Positions 45,680-54,848 of a stretch of DNA of 64,000 nucleotides are shown in pieces. The translations under genes were made by a program, and so were the position numbers. Source of the stretch: Roseovarius sp. A-2 (GTDB lineage: Bacteria; Pseudomonadota; Alphaproteobacteria; Rhodobacterales; Rhodobacteraceae); the NCBI RefSeq assembly GCF_002072155.1, contig NZ_BDIY01000007.1, forward strand, positions 99,912-163,911. The letters run 5' to 3'. Every line of letters begins with the position of its first letter. The first letter of the stretch is position 1. Below the pieces are notes generated by a model, which saw only the letters and a list, made by a program, of their open reading frames with translations, searched no databases and was not told the DNA's origin.

Positions 45680-47158
45680 ATGCGGCACATCCTGATCGCC
45701 CTCTGCCTCGCACTGCTCAGCGCACCGGCGCTCGCCGCGCCGACCGGCACCTTTCGCCACGCGCATAACGTGGGCTTCGGCGCGCAATCCAGCCTCGATC
45801 CGGCCTCCAAGGGTCGGGTGCTCCAGATCATCGAGAAAATCCAGAGTCGTCTTGTGCGTCCGGGGCGGGATGGCAAGCCCGCGCCGGACCTTGCGACACG
45901 CTGGACCCCCAATGAGGACGGCACGGTCTGGACCTTTCAGATCCGCGAGGGTGTGCGGTTTCATGACGGCAGCACGCTCGATGCCGACGACGTGGTCTAT
46001 TCAATCGCCCGCGTGATCGACCCTGACTATGGCAGCCCGGCGCGCGCCGCCGTCAAGATGATCGAACACGTCGAGGCCACCGGCCCGCTGACCGTGCGGA
46101 TGCAGCTTGAGTCAACCTTCGCAGATCTTCCGCTGCAACTGATGGATCCACGGCTGCGCATCATCCCCGAAGGCTCGGGCGAGACGGTGGACCAGACCGG
46201 CATCGGCACCGGACCGTTCAGGGTCGAGAAATTCGACCCCGACGGAATCACGGTGCTGACCGCCTATGAGGAGTATTGGGAAGGCCCGCCCGCGCTTGCC
46301 CGGATCGAGGTGATCGGCGTGCCCGACGCGCAGGCGCGGCTTCAGGCGTTCCTCAGCGGTCAGTTGGACATGGAACGCGGCATCGCCCCGGTTCTGCGCC
46401 GCGCGCTCGACAAATCCTTGCGCTATCAGTTGCTGGAAATCCCCACCGGCAACTGGATGGGGCTGGCCTTTCGCACCGATATCGAGCCTTTCGATGATCC
46501 GCGCGTGCGGCAGGCGCTGCGCCTCGTGGTGGATCGCGATGAAATGCTCGATCTCGCACTTGACGGCGGCGGCGTGATCTCCTGCGACACGCCGGTTGCG
46601 CCCAATGATCAGTACCGCGCCGAAATGCGCTGCCCGGCCGATCCGGACCGCGCCCGCGACCTGCTGGCGGAGGCCGGGCTGTACGACGGCATCGACGTGG
46701 ATGTCTATGTCTCCTCGCTCGATCCAAGCTGGCCGGTGATCGGCGTCACCTATCAAGAACAGGCCGCCGAGGCCGGAATCCGGGTCAACGTCGTCACTGC
46801 CGCCGCCGATGGCTATTGGTCCACCGTGTGGATGAAGAAACCGGCCTTTACCACGAGCTGGGGCGAGCGCCCCGCCGATCAGGCACTGAACGAGGCGTTC
46901 CATTCCTCGGCCAAGTGGAACGAAAGCCATTATTCAAACCCCGAATTCGACCATCTTCTGGAATCCGCCCGCGCCGAGCTCGATTTCAGCAAGCGCCGCG
47001 CGCTCTACGTCAAGGCGCAGGAATATCTTGCCATGACCTCGGGCACGCTGATCCCGTTCCACGTCACGCAGCTGGTGGTGTTGTCCAATCGGGTGGCGCA
47101 TTTTGACCCGGTGCCAAACGATGCCCTGCGCTGGCATCTGGTCGCGGTGGTGGAGTGA
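45680..47158 (+). CDS. Extracellular solute-binding protein, family 5
   Basis: 492 residues from the ATG at 45680. Signal MRHILIALCLALLSAPALAAP, then TRWTPNEDGTVWTFQIREGVRFHDGSTLDADDVVYSIARV, the family 5 entry motif, and GTGPFRVEKFDPDGITVL. Likely peptide or related solute. No transporter genes adjoin, so its partner is elsewhere. Confidence 0.88.
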   Translation: MRHILIALCLALLSAPALAAPTGTFRHAHNVGFGAQSSLDPASKGRVLQIIEKIQSRLVRPGRDGKPAPDLATRWTPNEDGTVWTFQIREGVRFHDGSTLDADDVVYSIARVIDPDYGSPARAAVKMIEHVEATGPLTVRMQLESTFADLPLQLMDPRLRIIPEGSGETVDQTGIGTGPFRVEKFDPDGITVLTAYEEYWEGPPALARIEVIGVPDAQARLQAFLSGQLDMERGIAPVLRRALDKSLRYQLLEIPTGNWMGLAFRTDIEPFDDPRVRQALRLVVDRDEMLDLALDGGGVISCDTPVAPNDQYRAEMRCPADPDRARDLLAEAGLYDGIDVDVYVSSLDPSWPVIGVTYQEQAAEAGIRVNVVTAAADGYWSTVWMKKPAFTTSWGERPADQALNEAFHSSAKWNESHYSNPEFDHLLESARAELDFSKRRALYVKAQEYLAMTSGTLIPFHVTQLVVLSNRVAHFDPVPNDALRWHLVAVVE

Positions 47159-47164
47159 GCGCAG

Positions 47165-47947
47165 TTACCAACGCCCCGACATCACCCGCAGCATGAGGCC
47201 GAGCCTGCTGCGCACCGGGGCTAGGTCGAGCGTGCCTTCGGCGACCGATGCCGGGCGGCGCATCGCTGCGCGCAGGACCGGTCCTGTCTCCCACAAAGGA
47301 AAAAGTGCCGGGGCCGCCGCGGATGACACATGTGCGCGCGCCGCCCGTGCCCGCGCCAGCCGCCGCAAGCCTTCGCCGGCGAGATTCCGCACCGCTTCCG
47401 GTCGTCCGTCAGGCAGGGGTTTGCGTCCCGCAGCCTCCAGCGCGGGCATCGCGCGGAACCAGTTGGAAAGGCCAAGCGCAAAGCCTGCGTCGCACAGCAC
47501 GTCCTCCTCGGCGGGGCCAAGCGCGCGTGCCGCCGCGCGGATCAGATTGCCCGATGTGGCCTCGATATAGCGGATAAAATCCGCCTCGTCCTCGAACGGC
47601 GCGCGCTCGATATCCCACCGCCGCGCCTCGATCAGGTCAATCAGCAACGCGGCCCCCTCCGCATCCAGCACCTGCGCCAGCCTGCTGACCACCTCGTGCC
47701 GCCGCACCGCATTGCCTGCGCGGATCTCCTCGAGCGCCTCCACCCACCACTGCAGCCTCATCTCGGCGATCATCGGCTCCTGCGTCACCCAGGGCGCGCG
47801 CGCCACCTCGACATTGAAGGCATAGACCGGAAATAGCACTACGCGCGCCGCCACCGGGGCCGCCATCGCCGCCTGAAACCTCGCGGGGTCCGCGCGGCGC
47901 ACCAGATCGGCACAGGCGGTCAGATCGGCGTCGAACGCAGCGCTCAA
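47165..47947 (-). CDS. NDUFAF6-like squalene/phytoene-synthase-fold protein
   Basis: 260 residues. The fold of squalene/phytoene synthases is recognisable, but the first Asp-rich motif is replaced by YAFNVEVARAPWV...MRLQWWVEAL, the pattern of NDUFAF6, an assembly factor of respiratory complex I in mitochondria. The second motif reads EATSGNLIRAAA without the paired Asp. An enzyme role is therefore unlikely; a complex I assembly role is inferred from homology. Overlaps the cimA stop by four bases (ATGA). Confidence 0.8.
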   Translation of the reverse strand: MSAAFDADLTACADLVRRADPARFQAAMAAPVAARVVLFPVYAFNVEVARAPWVTQEPMIAEMRLQWWVEALEEIRAGNAVRRHEVVSRLAQVLDAEGAALLIDLIEARRWDIERAPFEDEADFIRYIEATSGNLIRAAARALGPAEEDVLCDAGFALGLSNWFRAMPALEAAGRKPLPDGRPEAVRNLAGEGLRRLARARAARAHVSSAAAPALFPLWETGPVLRAAMRRPASVAEGTLDLAPVRSRLGLMLRVMSGRW

Positions 47948-49560
47948 ACCGCCCCCTCATGCACCAGTTTCCAGTTTATCGCATCAAGCAGCGCCTCAAA
48001 TGAGGCATCGACGATATTGGGGCTGACCCCCACCGTCGACCAGCGTCGCCCGGCGCTGTCCTGACTGTCGATGATCACGCGGGTCACCGCCTCGGTTCCG
48101 CCTTGGGTGATGCGCACCTTGAAATCCACCAGGTGCATATCGGCGATCTGATCCTGATAGGGGCCGAGATCCTTGGCCAAGGCCCGGGCCAGCGCGTTGA
48201 CCGGCCCCCGGTCATGGCCCTCTGCATCCATCGACTCCGACACTGACAGCTTCTTCTCGTCCCCCACCTTCACGACGACAACCGCCTCTGACAGGCTCAC
48301 CATCCGGTCATACTTGTTCTTGCGCCGCTCCACCGTGACCTTGTAGCGCTTGACCTCGAAGAATTTTGGCATCTGCCCCAGTTCGGTGCGCGCGAGGATT
48401 TCGAAACTCGCCTGCGCGCTGTCATAGGTATAGCCCTGATCCTCGCGCTCCTTGATCACCTCCAAGAGGCGCGCGAGCCGCGCATCGCCCGGGGCCACCT
48501 CGATCCCAGCCTCCGCCAGCCGGCGGCGCAGGTTCGATTGCCCGGCCTGATTGGACATCGGGATGATGCGCGCATTGCCCACGGTCTCGGGGTCGATATG
48601 CTCGTAGGTGCTGGGGTCTTTCAGGATCGCGCTCGCATGCAGCCCCGCCTTGTGGGCAAAGGCCGAGGCCCCGACATAGGCCGCCTGCCGCAGCGGCACG
48701 CGGTTGAGGATCTCGTCCAGTTGTCGGCTAACCGCCGTCAATCTTTTCAGCCCCTCGCGGCTCACCCCGATCTCGTAGGCGTCGGCATAGGGCGGCTTCA
48801 GCATCAGCGTCGGAATGAGCGTGGTGAGGTTGGCATTGCCGCAGCGCTCTCCCAGCCCGTTCAATGTGCCCTGCACCTGCCGCGCGCCCGCATCGACGGC
48901 GGCGAGGCTCCCTGCCACGGCATTTTCCGTGTCGTCATGGGTGTGTATGCCCAGACGGTCGCCGGGGATACCCGCAGCGATGACCTCGCCCACAATGCGC
49001 CCGATCTCGGTGGGCAGGGTGCCGCCATTGGTGTCGCATAGCACGACCCACCGCGCGCCCCCCTCGTATGCGGCGCGCAGGCACGTCAGCGCGTATTCGG
49101 GATTGGCGCAGTAGCCGTCAAAGAAATGCTCGGCATCGAACAGCGCCTCGCGTTCCTGCCCCACCAGATGGGCCACGGATTTTGCGATGTTCTCGACGTT
49201 CTCGTCGAGCGTGATGCCAAGCGCCTCGGTGACGTGGAAATCGTGGGTTTTGCCGACGAGGCAGACGGCCTGCGTGCCTGCATTCATCACCGCCGCCAGC
49301 ACCTCGTCGTTCTGCGCCGAGCGCCCCGAGCGCTTGGTCATGCCGAAGGCGGTCAGGGTGGCGCGGGTCTGCGGCACGGCGTCGAAAAAGGCGCTGTCGG
49401 TGGGGTTCGCGCCGGGCCAGCCACCCTCGATATAATCGACGCCCAGTCGGTCAAGCGCCTGCGCGATCTGGATTTTCTCGGACGTGGAAAAGCTGACGCC
49501 CTGGGTCTGCTGCCCGTCGCGCAGGGTGGTGTCGTAGAGGTAAAGGCGTTCCTTGGTCAT
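47944..49560 (-). CDS. cimA: Citramalate synthase
   Basis: 538 residues. HMGL-type TIM barrel opening LYDTTLRDGQQTQGVSFS, then EGGWPGANPTD, HTHDDTENAVAGSLAAVDAGARQVQGTLNGLGERCGNANL with metal ligands, and a LeuA-type regulatory C-terminus. Condenses pyruvate and acetyl-CoA to citramalate, a threonine-independent entry to isoleucine. Length and the GGWPG motif separate it from 2-isopropylmalate synthase. Confidence 0.95.
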   Translation of the reverse strand: MTKERLYLYDTTLRDGQQTQGVSFSTSEKIQIAQALDRLGVDYIEGGWPGANPTDSAFFDAVPQTRATLTAFGMTKRSGRSAQNDEVLAAVMNAGTQAVCLVGKTHDFHVTEALGITLDENVENIAKSVAHLVGQEREALFDAEHFFDGYCANPEYALTCLRAAYEGGARWVVLCDTNGGTLPTEIGRIVGEVIAAGIPGDRLGIHTHDDTENAVAGSLAAVDAGARQVQGTLNGLGERCGNANLTTLIPTLMLKPPYADAYEIGVSREGLKRLTAVSRQLDEILNRVPLRQAAYVGASAFAHKAGLHASAILKDPSTYEHIDPETVGNARIIPMSNQAGQSNLRRRLAEAGIEVAPGDARLARLLEVIKEREDQGYTYDSAQASFEILARTELGQMPKFFEVKRYKVTVERRKNKYDRMVSLSEAVVVVKVGDEKKLSVSESMDAEGHDRGPVNALARALAKDLGPYQDQIADMHLVDFKVRITQGGTEAVTRVIIDSQDSAGRRWSTVGVSPNIVDASFEALLDAINWKLVHEGAV

Positions 49561-49566
49561 AAGGCA

Positions 49567-49694
49567 CCCCGCGCGGAATCAAGGCGCACTTGTGCGCCGC
49601 CGCGCGAGCGCCCGACCGCCCGTCGCACCAGAGGTGCGCCGTTGATAGTCGGCACGCCTTTGGCGTGACGGGCGGGCGCTTTTGCAATGTCGCA
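49567..49694. repeat. Tandem intergenic repeat, copy 1
   Basis: Begins CCCCGCGCGGAATCAAGGCG and ends GGGCGGGCGCTTTTGCAATGT. It contains nested inverted repeats (AGCGCCCG / CGGGCGCT, GCGCAC/GTGCGC). A shorter second copy follows at 49702. Fills the cimA-cysS spacer. Confidence 0.8.
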
Positions 49695-49701
49695 GCACGC
49701 T

Positions 49702-49785
49702 CCCCGCGCGGAATCAAGGCGCGCCTCGGCGCGCCGCCGCGCAGCGCCCGACCGCCCCCCGGGCGGGCGCTTCTGCAACGTCGCA
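49702..49785. repeat. Tandem intergenic repeat, copy 2
   Basis: Same start and end as copy 1 with an internal segment of about 44 bp missing. AGCGCCCGACCGCCC and GGCGGGCGCT form a strong stem. The rest of the spacer to 49897 holds GC-rich non-coding DNA with no gene seen. Confidence 0.8.
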
Positions 49786-49897
49786 ATCCGAAACGACGTC
49801 GCAGTGGTCGGCGCCGTAAAGCGCTCCCCACGACCCGAGTAGCGCCCCCCCGCGGACGGGCGCTGCGCGGCAGGCAGGCGGTGTGCGAAACGGCGCG

Positions 49898-51418
49898 TCA
49901 CTTCAACGCCTCCAGCTTAACGGGGTCAAAGTCGGGACCGGGGATCAGGTCGACGCCTTCCTTGGACATACGCACCTCGACGCCAGCTTCAACAAGTTCT
50001 GCCTTCAGGCGGTCAAGTTCCGAAAAATCCTTCGACACCATGGCCGCCATGCGTTCTGTCGCAACGCGTTCGGTGAATTGGCTCAATACTGGTGCGTATT
50101 TCTTCTCGCTATCTTTTGCCCACAGTCCGATGTCGTCCGTGAGCAGACCTAGTAACTCGGCAGTGGACTTTAGTTTCAATGCGAGTTCGAATCTTCCCTC
50201 TGCGGGTCTAGGATAGTTCACATCACCGTCCGCTCTTTGCCGTTCAGCTTTCAACGAAGCCTCTAGACGTTTGGCAAGGCTTGCTACGTTATCGATTGCT
50301 GGTTTCGTATTCAGATCTTCCGCCAAATTGATAACGACACTTTCATCAACTGCATCTCGTGATGTACTAATTGGACCGACCTCGTCGAGAAGCGCACGCC
50401 AATGTGCCAATTTCACGCGCGCCTCCCGCGACTTCTCTGCCGTCCAGTCCATCGGCTTGCGGTAATGCGTCGAGAGAAACACAAACCGGATCACCTCCCC
50501 CGGTATCCCCTGATCCAGCAAATCCCGCACCGTAAAGAAATTGCCCAAGGATTTGGACATCTTCTTGCCCTCGACCTGCAACATCTCGTTATGCAGCCAG
50601 TAGCGCGCGAACTCCCCCTCAGGATGTGCGCAGCAGCTTTGGGCGATCTCGTTCTCGTGGTGCGGGAACATCAGATCGTTGCCGCCGCCGTGGATGTCGA
50701 AAGTATGCGGATGCTCCCGTGCCTCGGGCGAAAGTTTGGCCTCTACGTCCTCCCATAGCAGCTTCTCCGCCATCGCCGAGCATTCGATATGCCAGCCGGG
50801 CCGCCCTCGCCCCCACGGGCTGTCCCAGCCCGGCTGCCCCTCATCCGACGCCTTCCAAAGCACGAAATCCATCGGGTTGCGCTTATAGGGTGCCACCTCG
50901 ACCCGCGCGCCCGCGATCATGTCATCGACCGTGCGCCCCGATAGCTTGCCATAGCCCTCGCGCCACGAATCCACGGCAAAGAGCACATGGCCTTCCGCCT
51001 CATAGGCATGACCCTTGGCAATCAAATCCTCGATCATCGCCACCATCTGCGGGATATACTGCGTCGCGCGCGGCATGTGGTCAGGCTCCAAAGCGCCCAG
51101 TTCCGCCATGTCATCCAGAAACCACTGCGTCGTCTCCGCCGTGATCTCGCCAATCGCGCGCCCGCTCTCCGCCGCGCGCGCGTTGATCTTGTCATCCACG
51201 TCGGTGAAGTTGCGCACATAGGTGACATGCTCCGGCCCATAGACATGGCGCAACAGCCGATACAGCACGTCGAACACCACCACGGGCCGCGCATTGCCCA
51301 GATGCGCCCGGTCGTAGACCGTCGGCCCACAGACATACATCCGCACATTCTCGGGATCGAGAGGCGCGAACACCTCCTTCTTGCGGGTGCGGGTGTTGTG
51401 CAGCTTGATCGTCGTCAT
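49898..51418 (-). CDS. cysS: Cysteinyl-tRNA synthetase
   Basis: 506 residues. HIGH-equivalent [16 protein letters not shown] motif in [13 protein letters not shown], zinc ligands including [12 protein letters not shown] and [10 protein letters not shown]. The protein is full length. The segment from about 50040 to 50400, coding the C-terminal third, is much more AT-rich than the rest (hand count 47% GC at 50161-50220 and 42% at 50281-50340), with codons unlike the N-terminal two thirds. Confidence 0.97.
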   Translation of the reverse strand: MTTIKLHNTRTRKKEVFAPLDPENVRMYVCGPTVYDRAHLGNARPVVVFDVLYRLLRHVYGPEHVTYVRNFTDVDDKINARAAESGRAIGEITAETTQWFLDDMAELGALEPDHMPRATQYIPQMVAMIEDLIAKGHAYEAEGHVLFAVDSWREGYGKLSGRTVDDMIAGARVEVAPYKRNPMDFVLWKASDEGQPGWDSPWGRGRPGWHIECSAMAEKLLWEDVEAKLSPEAREHPHTFDIHGGGNDLMFPHHENEIAQSCCAHPEGEFARYWLHNEMLQVEGKKMSKSLGNFFTVRDLLDQGIPGEVIRFVFLSTHYRKPMDWTAEKSREARVKLAHWRALLDEVGPISTSRDAVDESVVINLAEDLNTKPAIDNVASLAKRLEASLKAERQRADGDVNYPRPAEGRFELALKLKSTAELLGLLTDDIGLWAKDSEKKYAPVLSQFTERVATERMAAMVSKDFSELDRLKAELVEAGVEVRMSKEGVDLIPGPDFDPVKLEALK

Positions 51419-51493
51419 TTTCGCCTCATGCGCCTGTCCTGCGCGGGCTTAGCAACTTCGCGCCGCCTTGAAAACACGCAAAAGCCGCGCCGT

Positions 51494-52270
51494 TCAGCCG
51501 CGCAGCGCGGGCAGACAGACGTGCCGCCCACTGCCTGTCACCTCCACCGCGACCGGCAGGCCATAGACCCGGCTCAGCGCCGCACCGCTCAGAACGGTCC
51601 CGGCGGCCCCCTGCGCGATGATCCGACCGTCGCTCATCAGCACCACATCGGCCCCGAGCGCGAAGGCCTGATCGGGGTCATGCGTCGACAGGATCACCCC
51701 CTGCCCGGCCGCACCCGCCAGCCCCGCGATCTGCGCCAGAACCTGTGCCTGATTGCCGAAATCGAGGCTTGCGGTTGGCTCGTCCATCACGATCAGCGGG
51801 GCCGCCTGCGCCAAAGCCCGCGCGATCAGCACCAGCTGCCGCTGCCCGCCCGACAGGCGCGAATAGTCGCGCGATGCCAGATCGCCGATCCCCAGCCGGT
51901 CGAGTGCGGCCTGCGCCGCGTCCCGGTCCGCCGCCCCCGGCTGCGCGAAGGGCCCCAACCGCGCGGTGCGCCCCATCATCACCACCTCCAGCGTCTCGAA
52001 GGGAAAGGGCGGCGCATGGGCCTGCGGCACATAGGCGATGCGGCGCGCAATCTCGGTGCGCCTCAGCCGTGTAATCGGTTCGCCCCCAAGCAGAACCTCG
52101 CCCGAGAGCGGCGGCAGGAGGCCCAGAAGCGTGCGGAACAGCGTGGTCTTGCCGCAGCCATTCGGCCCAAGCAGACAGGTAACGCGCCCCGGTGCCACCG
52201 TGAGCGACAGCCGCGCCCCCACCGTCTCGCGTCCGTAACCGATGCTCAGATCTCGCGCCTCGAGCCTCAT
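51494..52270 (-). CDS. FecE-type ABC transporter ATP-binding protein
   Basis: 258 residues. Walker A GPNGCGKT, signature RLSGGQRQLVLIARAL, Walker B IVMDEPTASLD, switch His LSTHDP. FepC/BtuD subgroup, used for siderophore, heme, cobalamin or metal-chelate import. Start overlaps the permease stop (ATGA). Last of the three-gene transporter. Confidence 0.92.
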   Translation of the reverse strand: MRLEARDLSIGYGRETVGARLSLTVAPGRVTCLLGPNGCGKTTLFRTLLGLLPPLSGEVLLGGEPITRLRRTEIARRIAYVPQAHAPPFPFETLEVVMMGRTARLGPFAQPGAADRDAAQAALDRLGIGDLASRDYSRLSGGQRQLVLIARALAQAAPLIVMDEPTASLDFGNQAQVLAQIAGLAGAAGQGVILSTHDPDQAFALGADVVLMSDGRIIAQGAAGTVLSGAALSRVYGLPVAVEVTGSGRHVCLPALRG

Positions 52271-53289
52271 GACCAGCCGCGCCGCCCGCGCGCCAGCAGC
52301 CAGACGAAAAAGGGCGCGCCGATGACCGCTGTGAGGATGCCCAAGGGCACCTCGATCGCCGCGATGCTGCGCGCGGCGGTATCCACGACCAACAGATAGC
52401 CCGCGCCAATCAGCACCGAGGTGGGCAGCAGACGACCGAAACCCGGCCCCACCAGCATCCGCGCGATATGCGGGATGACAAGGCCAACCCAGCCCACGAC
52501 CCCGGCCAGCGCCGTCACGCTCGCGGTGATCAGCGTGGCCGCAGCGATCACCAGAAACCGCGTGCGCCCCGCCTCGACGCCAAGCGCGCGCGCCTCCTCA
52601 TCCCCCAGCGACAGCACATTGATCCGCCACCGCAGCAGCGCCAGCGGCACGAGGCCGAGGATCACCGCAGGCAGCGCGGGCCCGATATCCGCCGAGGTGA
52701 CCGAGGCCAGCGAGCCCAGAAGCCAAAAGGTGATCGCGGGCAATTGGTCATAGGGATCGGCCAGCACCTTCAACAACGAGGTCGCCGCCCCGGCCAATGC
52801 CCCGATCACCACGCCGATCAGCACCAGCGTCAGCGTGCGGTCGGTATTGCGCACCAGCCCCGCCACCAAGGTGACGACCCCCACCGCCGCCATGCCGCCC
52901 GCAAAGGCCGCGCCCTGAATCGCCGCCACCGGCAACGACAAAAAGATGCCTGCCACGGCCCCCAACCCTGCCCCGGCAGAGACCCCAAGGATGTCCGGTG
53001 ACACCAGGGGATTGCGAAAAAGCGCCTGATAGCTCGCCCCCGCCGCCGCCAGTGCCGCCCCCACCAGCAGCGCCGCGCCGATCCGCGGCAGGCGGATGTT
53101 CCATACAACTATTTGCGCCTGCGCCTCGCCGCGCCCCATCAGCGCCGCCAGAACCTCGCCGGGCGACAGGCCATAGGGCCCGATCATCAGCGCGAGGAAA
53201 CACAGCGCCAGCACGCCCGCGCAAAGCCCCGTGGTCAGGCTCAGGCCGAGCGGCAGCACGCTTATCCGGGCGGTCGTCCCTCGGCCCAT
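52267..53289 (-). CDS. FecCD-type ABC transporter permease
   Basis: 340 residues with about ten helices. RIGAALLVGAALAAAGASYQALFRNPLVSPDILGVSAGAGLGAV is the FecCD hallmark. Overlaps the binding-protein gene by 28 bp. Chelated-metal or vitamin import inferred from family. Confidence 0.94.
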   Translation of the reverse strand: MGRGTTARISVLPLGLSLTTGLCAGVLALCFLALMIGPYGLSPGEVLAALMGRGEAQAQIVVWNIRLPRIGAALLVGAALAAAGASYQALFRNPLVSPDILGVSAGAGLGAVAGIFLSLPVAAIQGAAFAGGMAAVGVVTLVAGLVRNTDRTLTLVLIGVVIGALAGAATSLLKVLADPYDQLPAITFWLLGSLASVTSADIGPALPAVILGLVPLALLRWRINVLSLGDEEARALGVEAGRTRFLVIAAATLITASVTALAGVVGWVGLVIPHIARMLVGPGFGRLLPTSVLIGAGYLLVVDTAARSIAAIEVPLGILTAVIGAPFFVWLLARGRRGWS

Positions 53290-54290
53290 TCCAGCACCTC
53301 CTGCAGCGCCGGATCGTCGAGGCGCACGTGGTAATAAAGCTCATAAAACTCCCGCGTCTCGGCCCGCAGATCACCCCGCCAGCGATCGGGGTAGAGCAAC
53401 CCCGCCATCCAGATGAGCCCCATGATACGGTTGAGCGAGGGCGGCCGGTCGATCCAACCGAAAGGGGCTGTGGGGGCGAGATGGACGCGCCCCTCACGCA
53501 CCGCCTCGATCCCCTGCCAGAGCGGATCGTCGAAGACGGAGGCAAAGAAATTGCGATCCCACGTCACGATGATCTCGGGGTTGGCGACGATCACCTGCTC
53601 CATCGAGGCGCGCACCAATCCCCGCGTGGCACCCCCGTCATCGGCCACGTTGCGCCCACCTGCGCGCTCGATGATCTCGGTGTTGATCGAGCCTTTCATC
53701 CCCGTTTCCAGCCCCTCGGGGCCGCGCGCAAGGTAGACGCGCGGGCGCGCCACTTCAGGTACGTCGGCCAGGATCGCGTCGATCCGGGCAAAGACCCCCT
53801 CCACGTGGCTCGCCAACCGCTCCGCCCGCTCCGGCACGCCGAGGATATCGCCCATCAGCCGTAGCGCGGTGGGCGTATTTTCGAATCGTCCGTCGATCAG
53901 CACATAAGGAATGTCGGTCTGCGCCTGCGTACGGTCCGCGAGATCGACATAAGTGTCGCGCACCGAGCCGAAATCGAAGATCAGATCGGGCGCGATCTGC
54001 AACACCCGCTCCAGATTGGCCTCGCCGCCGCGCCCGGTGAGCCGCCCGGTCTCGGGCAGGTCGCGGTAAGGCGCTGCCAGATACGGGCGCTCATAGTCAT
54101 GCGGCGCGCGCGGCCAGCCGGTCATCGCCTCGGGCTTGAGAATGTAGAGCAGGATCGACGCAGGCGGACCGGCGGCAAAGACCCGTTCGACCCGCTCCGG
54201 CACCTCGACCACGCGCCCCGCGCTATCGGTCACCTCGCGCGCCATGACCGGCCATGACATCATCAGGAGAAGAAATAATATCAACCTCAT
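53262..54290 (-). CDS. FecB-type periplasmic binding protein
   Basis: 342 residues. Signal MRLILFLLLMMSWPVMA, then REVTDSAGRVVEVPERVERVFAAGPPASILLY, typical of class III binding proteins. APFGWIDRPPSLNRIMGLIWMAGLLYP near the C-terminus is seen in a subgroup that includes molybdate and siderophore binders. No TonB receptor adjoins. It follows trmO by 12 bp. Confidence 0.9.
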   Translation of the reverse strand: MRLILFLLLMMSWPVMAREVTDSAGRVVEVPERVERVFAAGPPASILLYILKPEAMTGWPRAPHDYERPYLAAPYRDLPETGRLTGRGGEANLERVLQIAPDLIFDFGSVRDTYVDLADRTQAQTDIPYVLIDGRFENTPTALRLMGDILGVPERAERLASHVEGVFARIDAILADVPEVARPRVYLARGPEGLETGMKGSINTEIIERAGGRNVADDGGATRGLVRASMEQVIVANPEIIVTWDRNFFASVFDDPLWQGIEAVREGRVHLAPTAPFGWIDRPPSLNRIMGLIWMAGLLYPDRWRGDLRAETREFYELYYHVRLDDPALQEVLEWAEGRPPG

Positions 54291-54302
54291 ACAAGATATA
54301 CC

Positions 54303-54782
54303 TCATCTGCCCGCCGGTTTCGCCGGGGCCTTGGGGGTGAATTCGCAACGGTCGGGCTTGATGTCGATCAGCGGCGTGCCGTCGAGACAATCGAGCCCGC
54401 GCACCACCAGCGCCCCCGGCTCCACCGACACCAGCCGCACCTGCGAGGTGCCGATGGGGTTGGGCCGCTGCGGCGAGCGGAGCGCGAAGGTGCCGAAATA
54501 GCGGGTGCCATCGCCTTTGGGGTTCTGCCGCACGAGATCACGGCGCGCGCGATCGAGCCAGTAGAGGATTTCCAGATGCGCATAGGCCCCGACCCCCTCC
54601 AGGGCGGCGTGCCAGGGCTCGAAAATCTCGATCCGGCAATCGGAGCCGTCGAGCCGCCCCTGTCGCGGGCAATCCTCGCGACGGGCCCAGGGGGTGCGGA
54701 TGCGCCCGATGAAATAAAGCTGCGCGTCGCTGGCGTCCGGCAGATCCGTGAGCCGCTCGCCCGCGCGTAACCGTGCCTCCAT
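54303..54782 (-). CDS. trmO: tRNA (N6-threonylcarbamoyl-A37) methyltransferase TrmO
   Basis: 159 residues, the size of the single-domain TrmO/YaeB/VirR family. FIGRIRTPWARREDCPRQG, GVGAYAHLEILYWLDRA and FALRSPQRPNPIGTSQVRLVSVE (conserved RSP-RPNPIG) fix the family. It sits inside the PQQ-transporter run, 66 bp after pqqE, which is unusual and suggests co-transcription rather than shared function. Confidence 0.9.
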   Translation of the reverse strand: MEARLRAGERLTDLPDASDAQLYFIGRIRTPWARREDCPRQGRLDGSDCRIEIFEPWHAALEGVGAYAHLEILYWLDRARRDLVRQNPKGDGTRYFGTFALRSPQRPNPIGTSQVRLVSVEPGALVVRGLDCLDGTPLIDIKPDRCEFTPKAPAKPAGR

Positions 54783-54848
54783 CCCGTGCCCCCCTTGCCT
54801 GGTTCCCTAGATGTACCCCGCCACGCGAATATCGCAAGGGGCGCGTGG

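Noticed and set aside
47165..47947. Carotenoid or hopanoid squalene/phytoene synthase
   Set aside because: Both Asp-rich catalytic motifs are missing and the MRLQWW block points to the NDUFAF6 branch.
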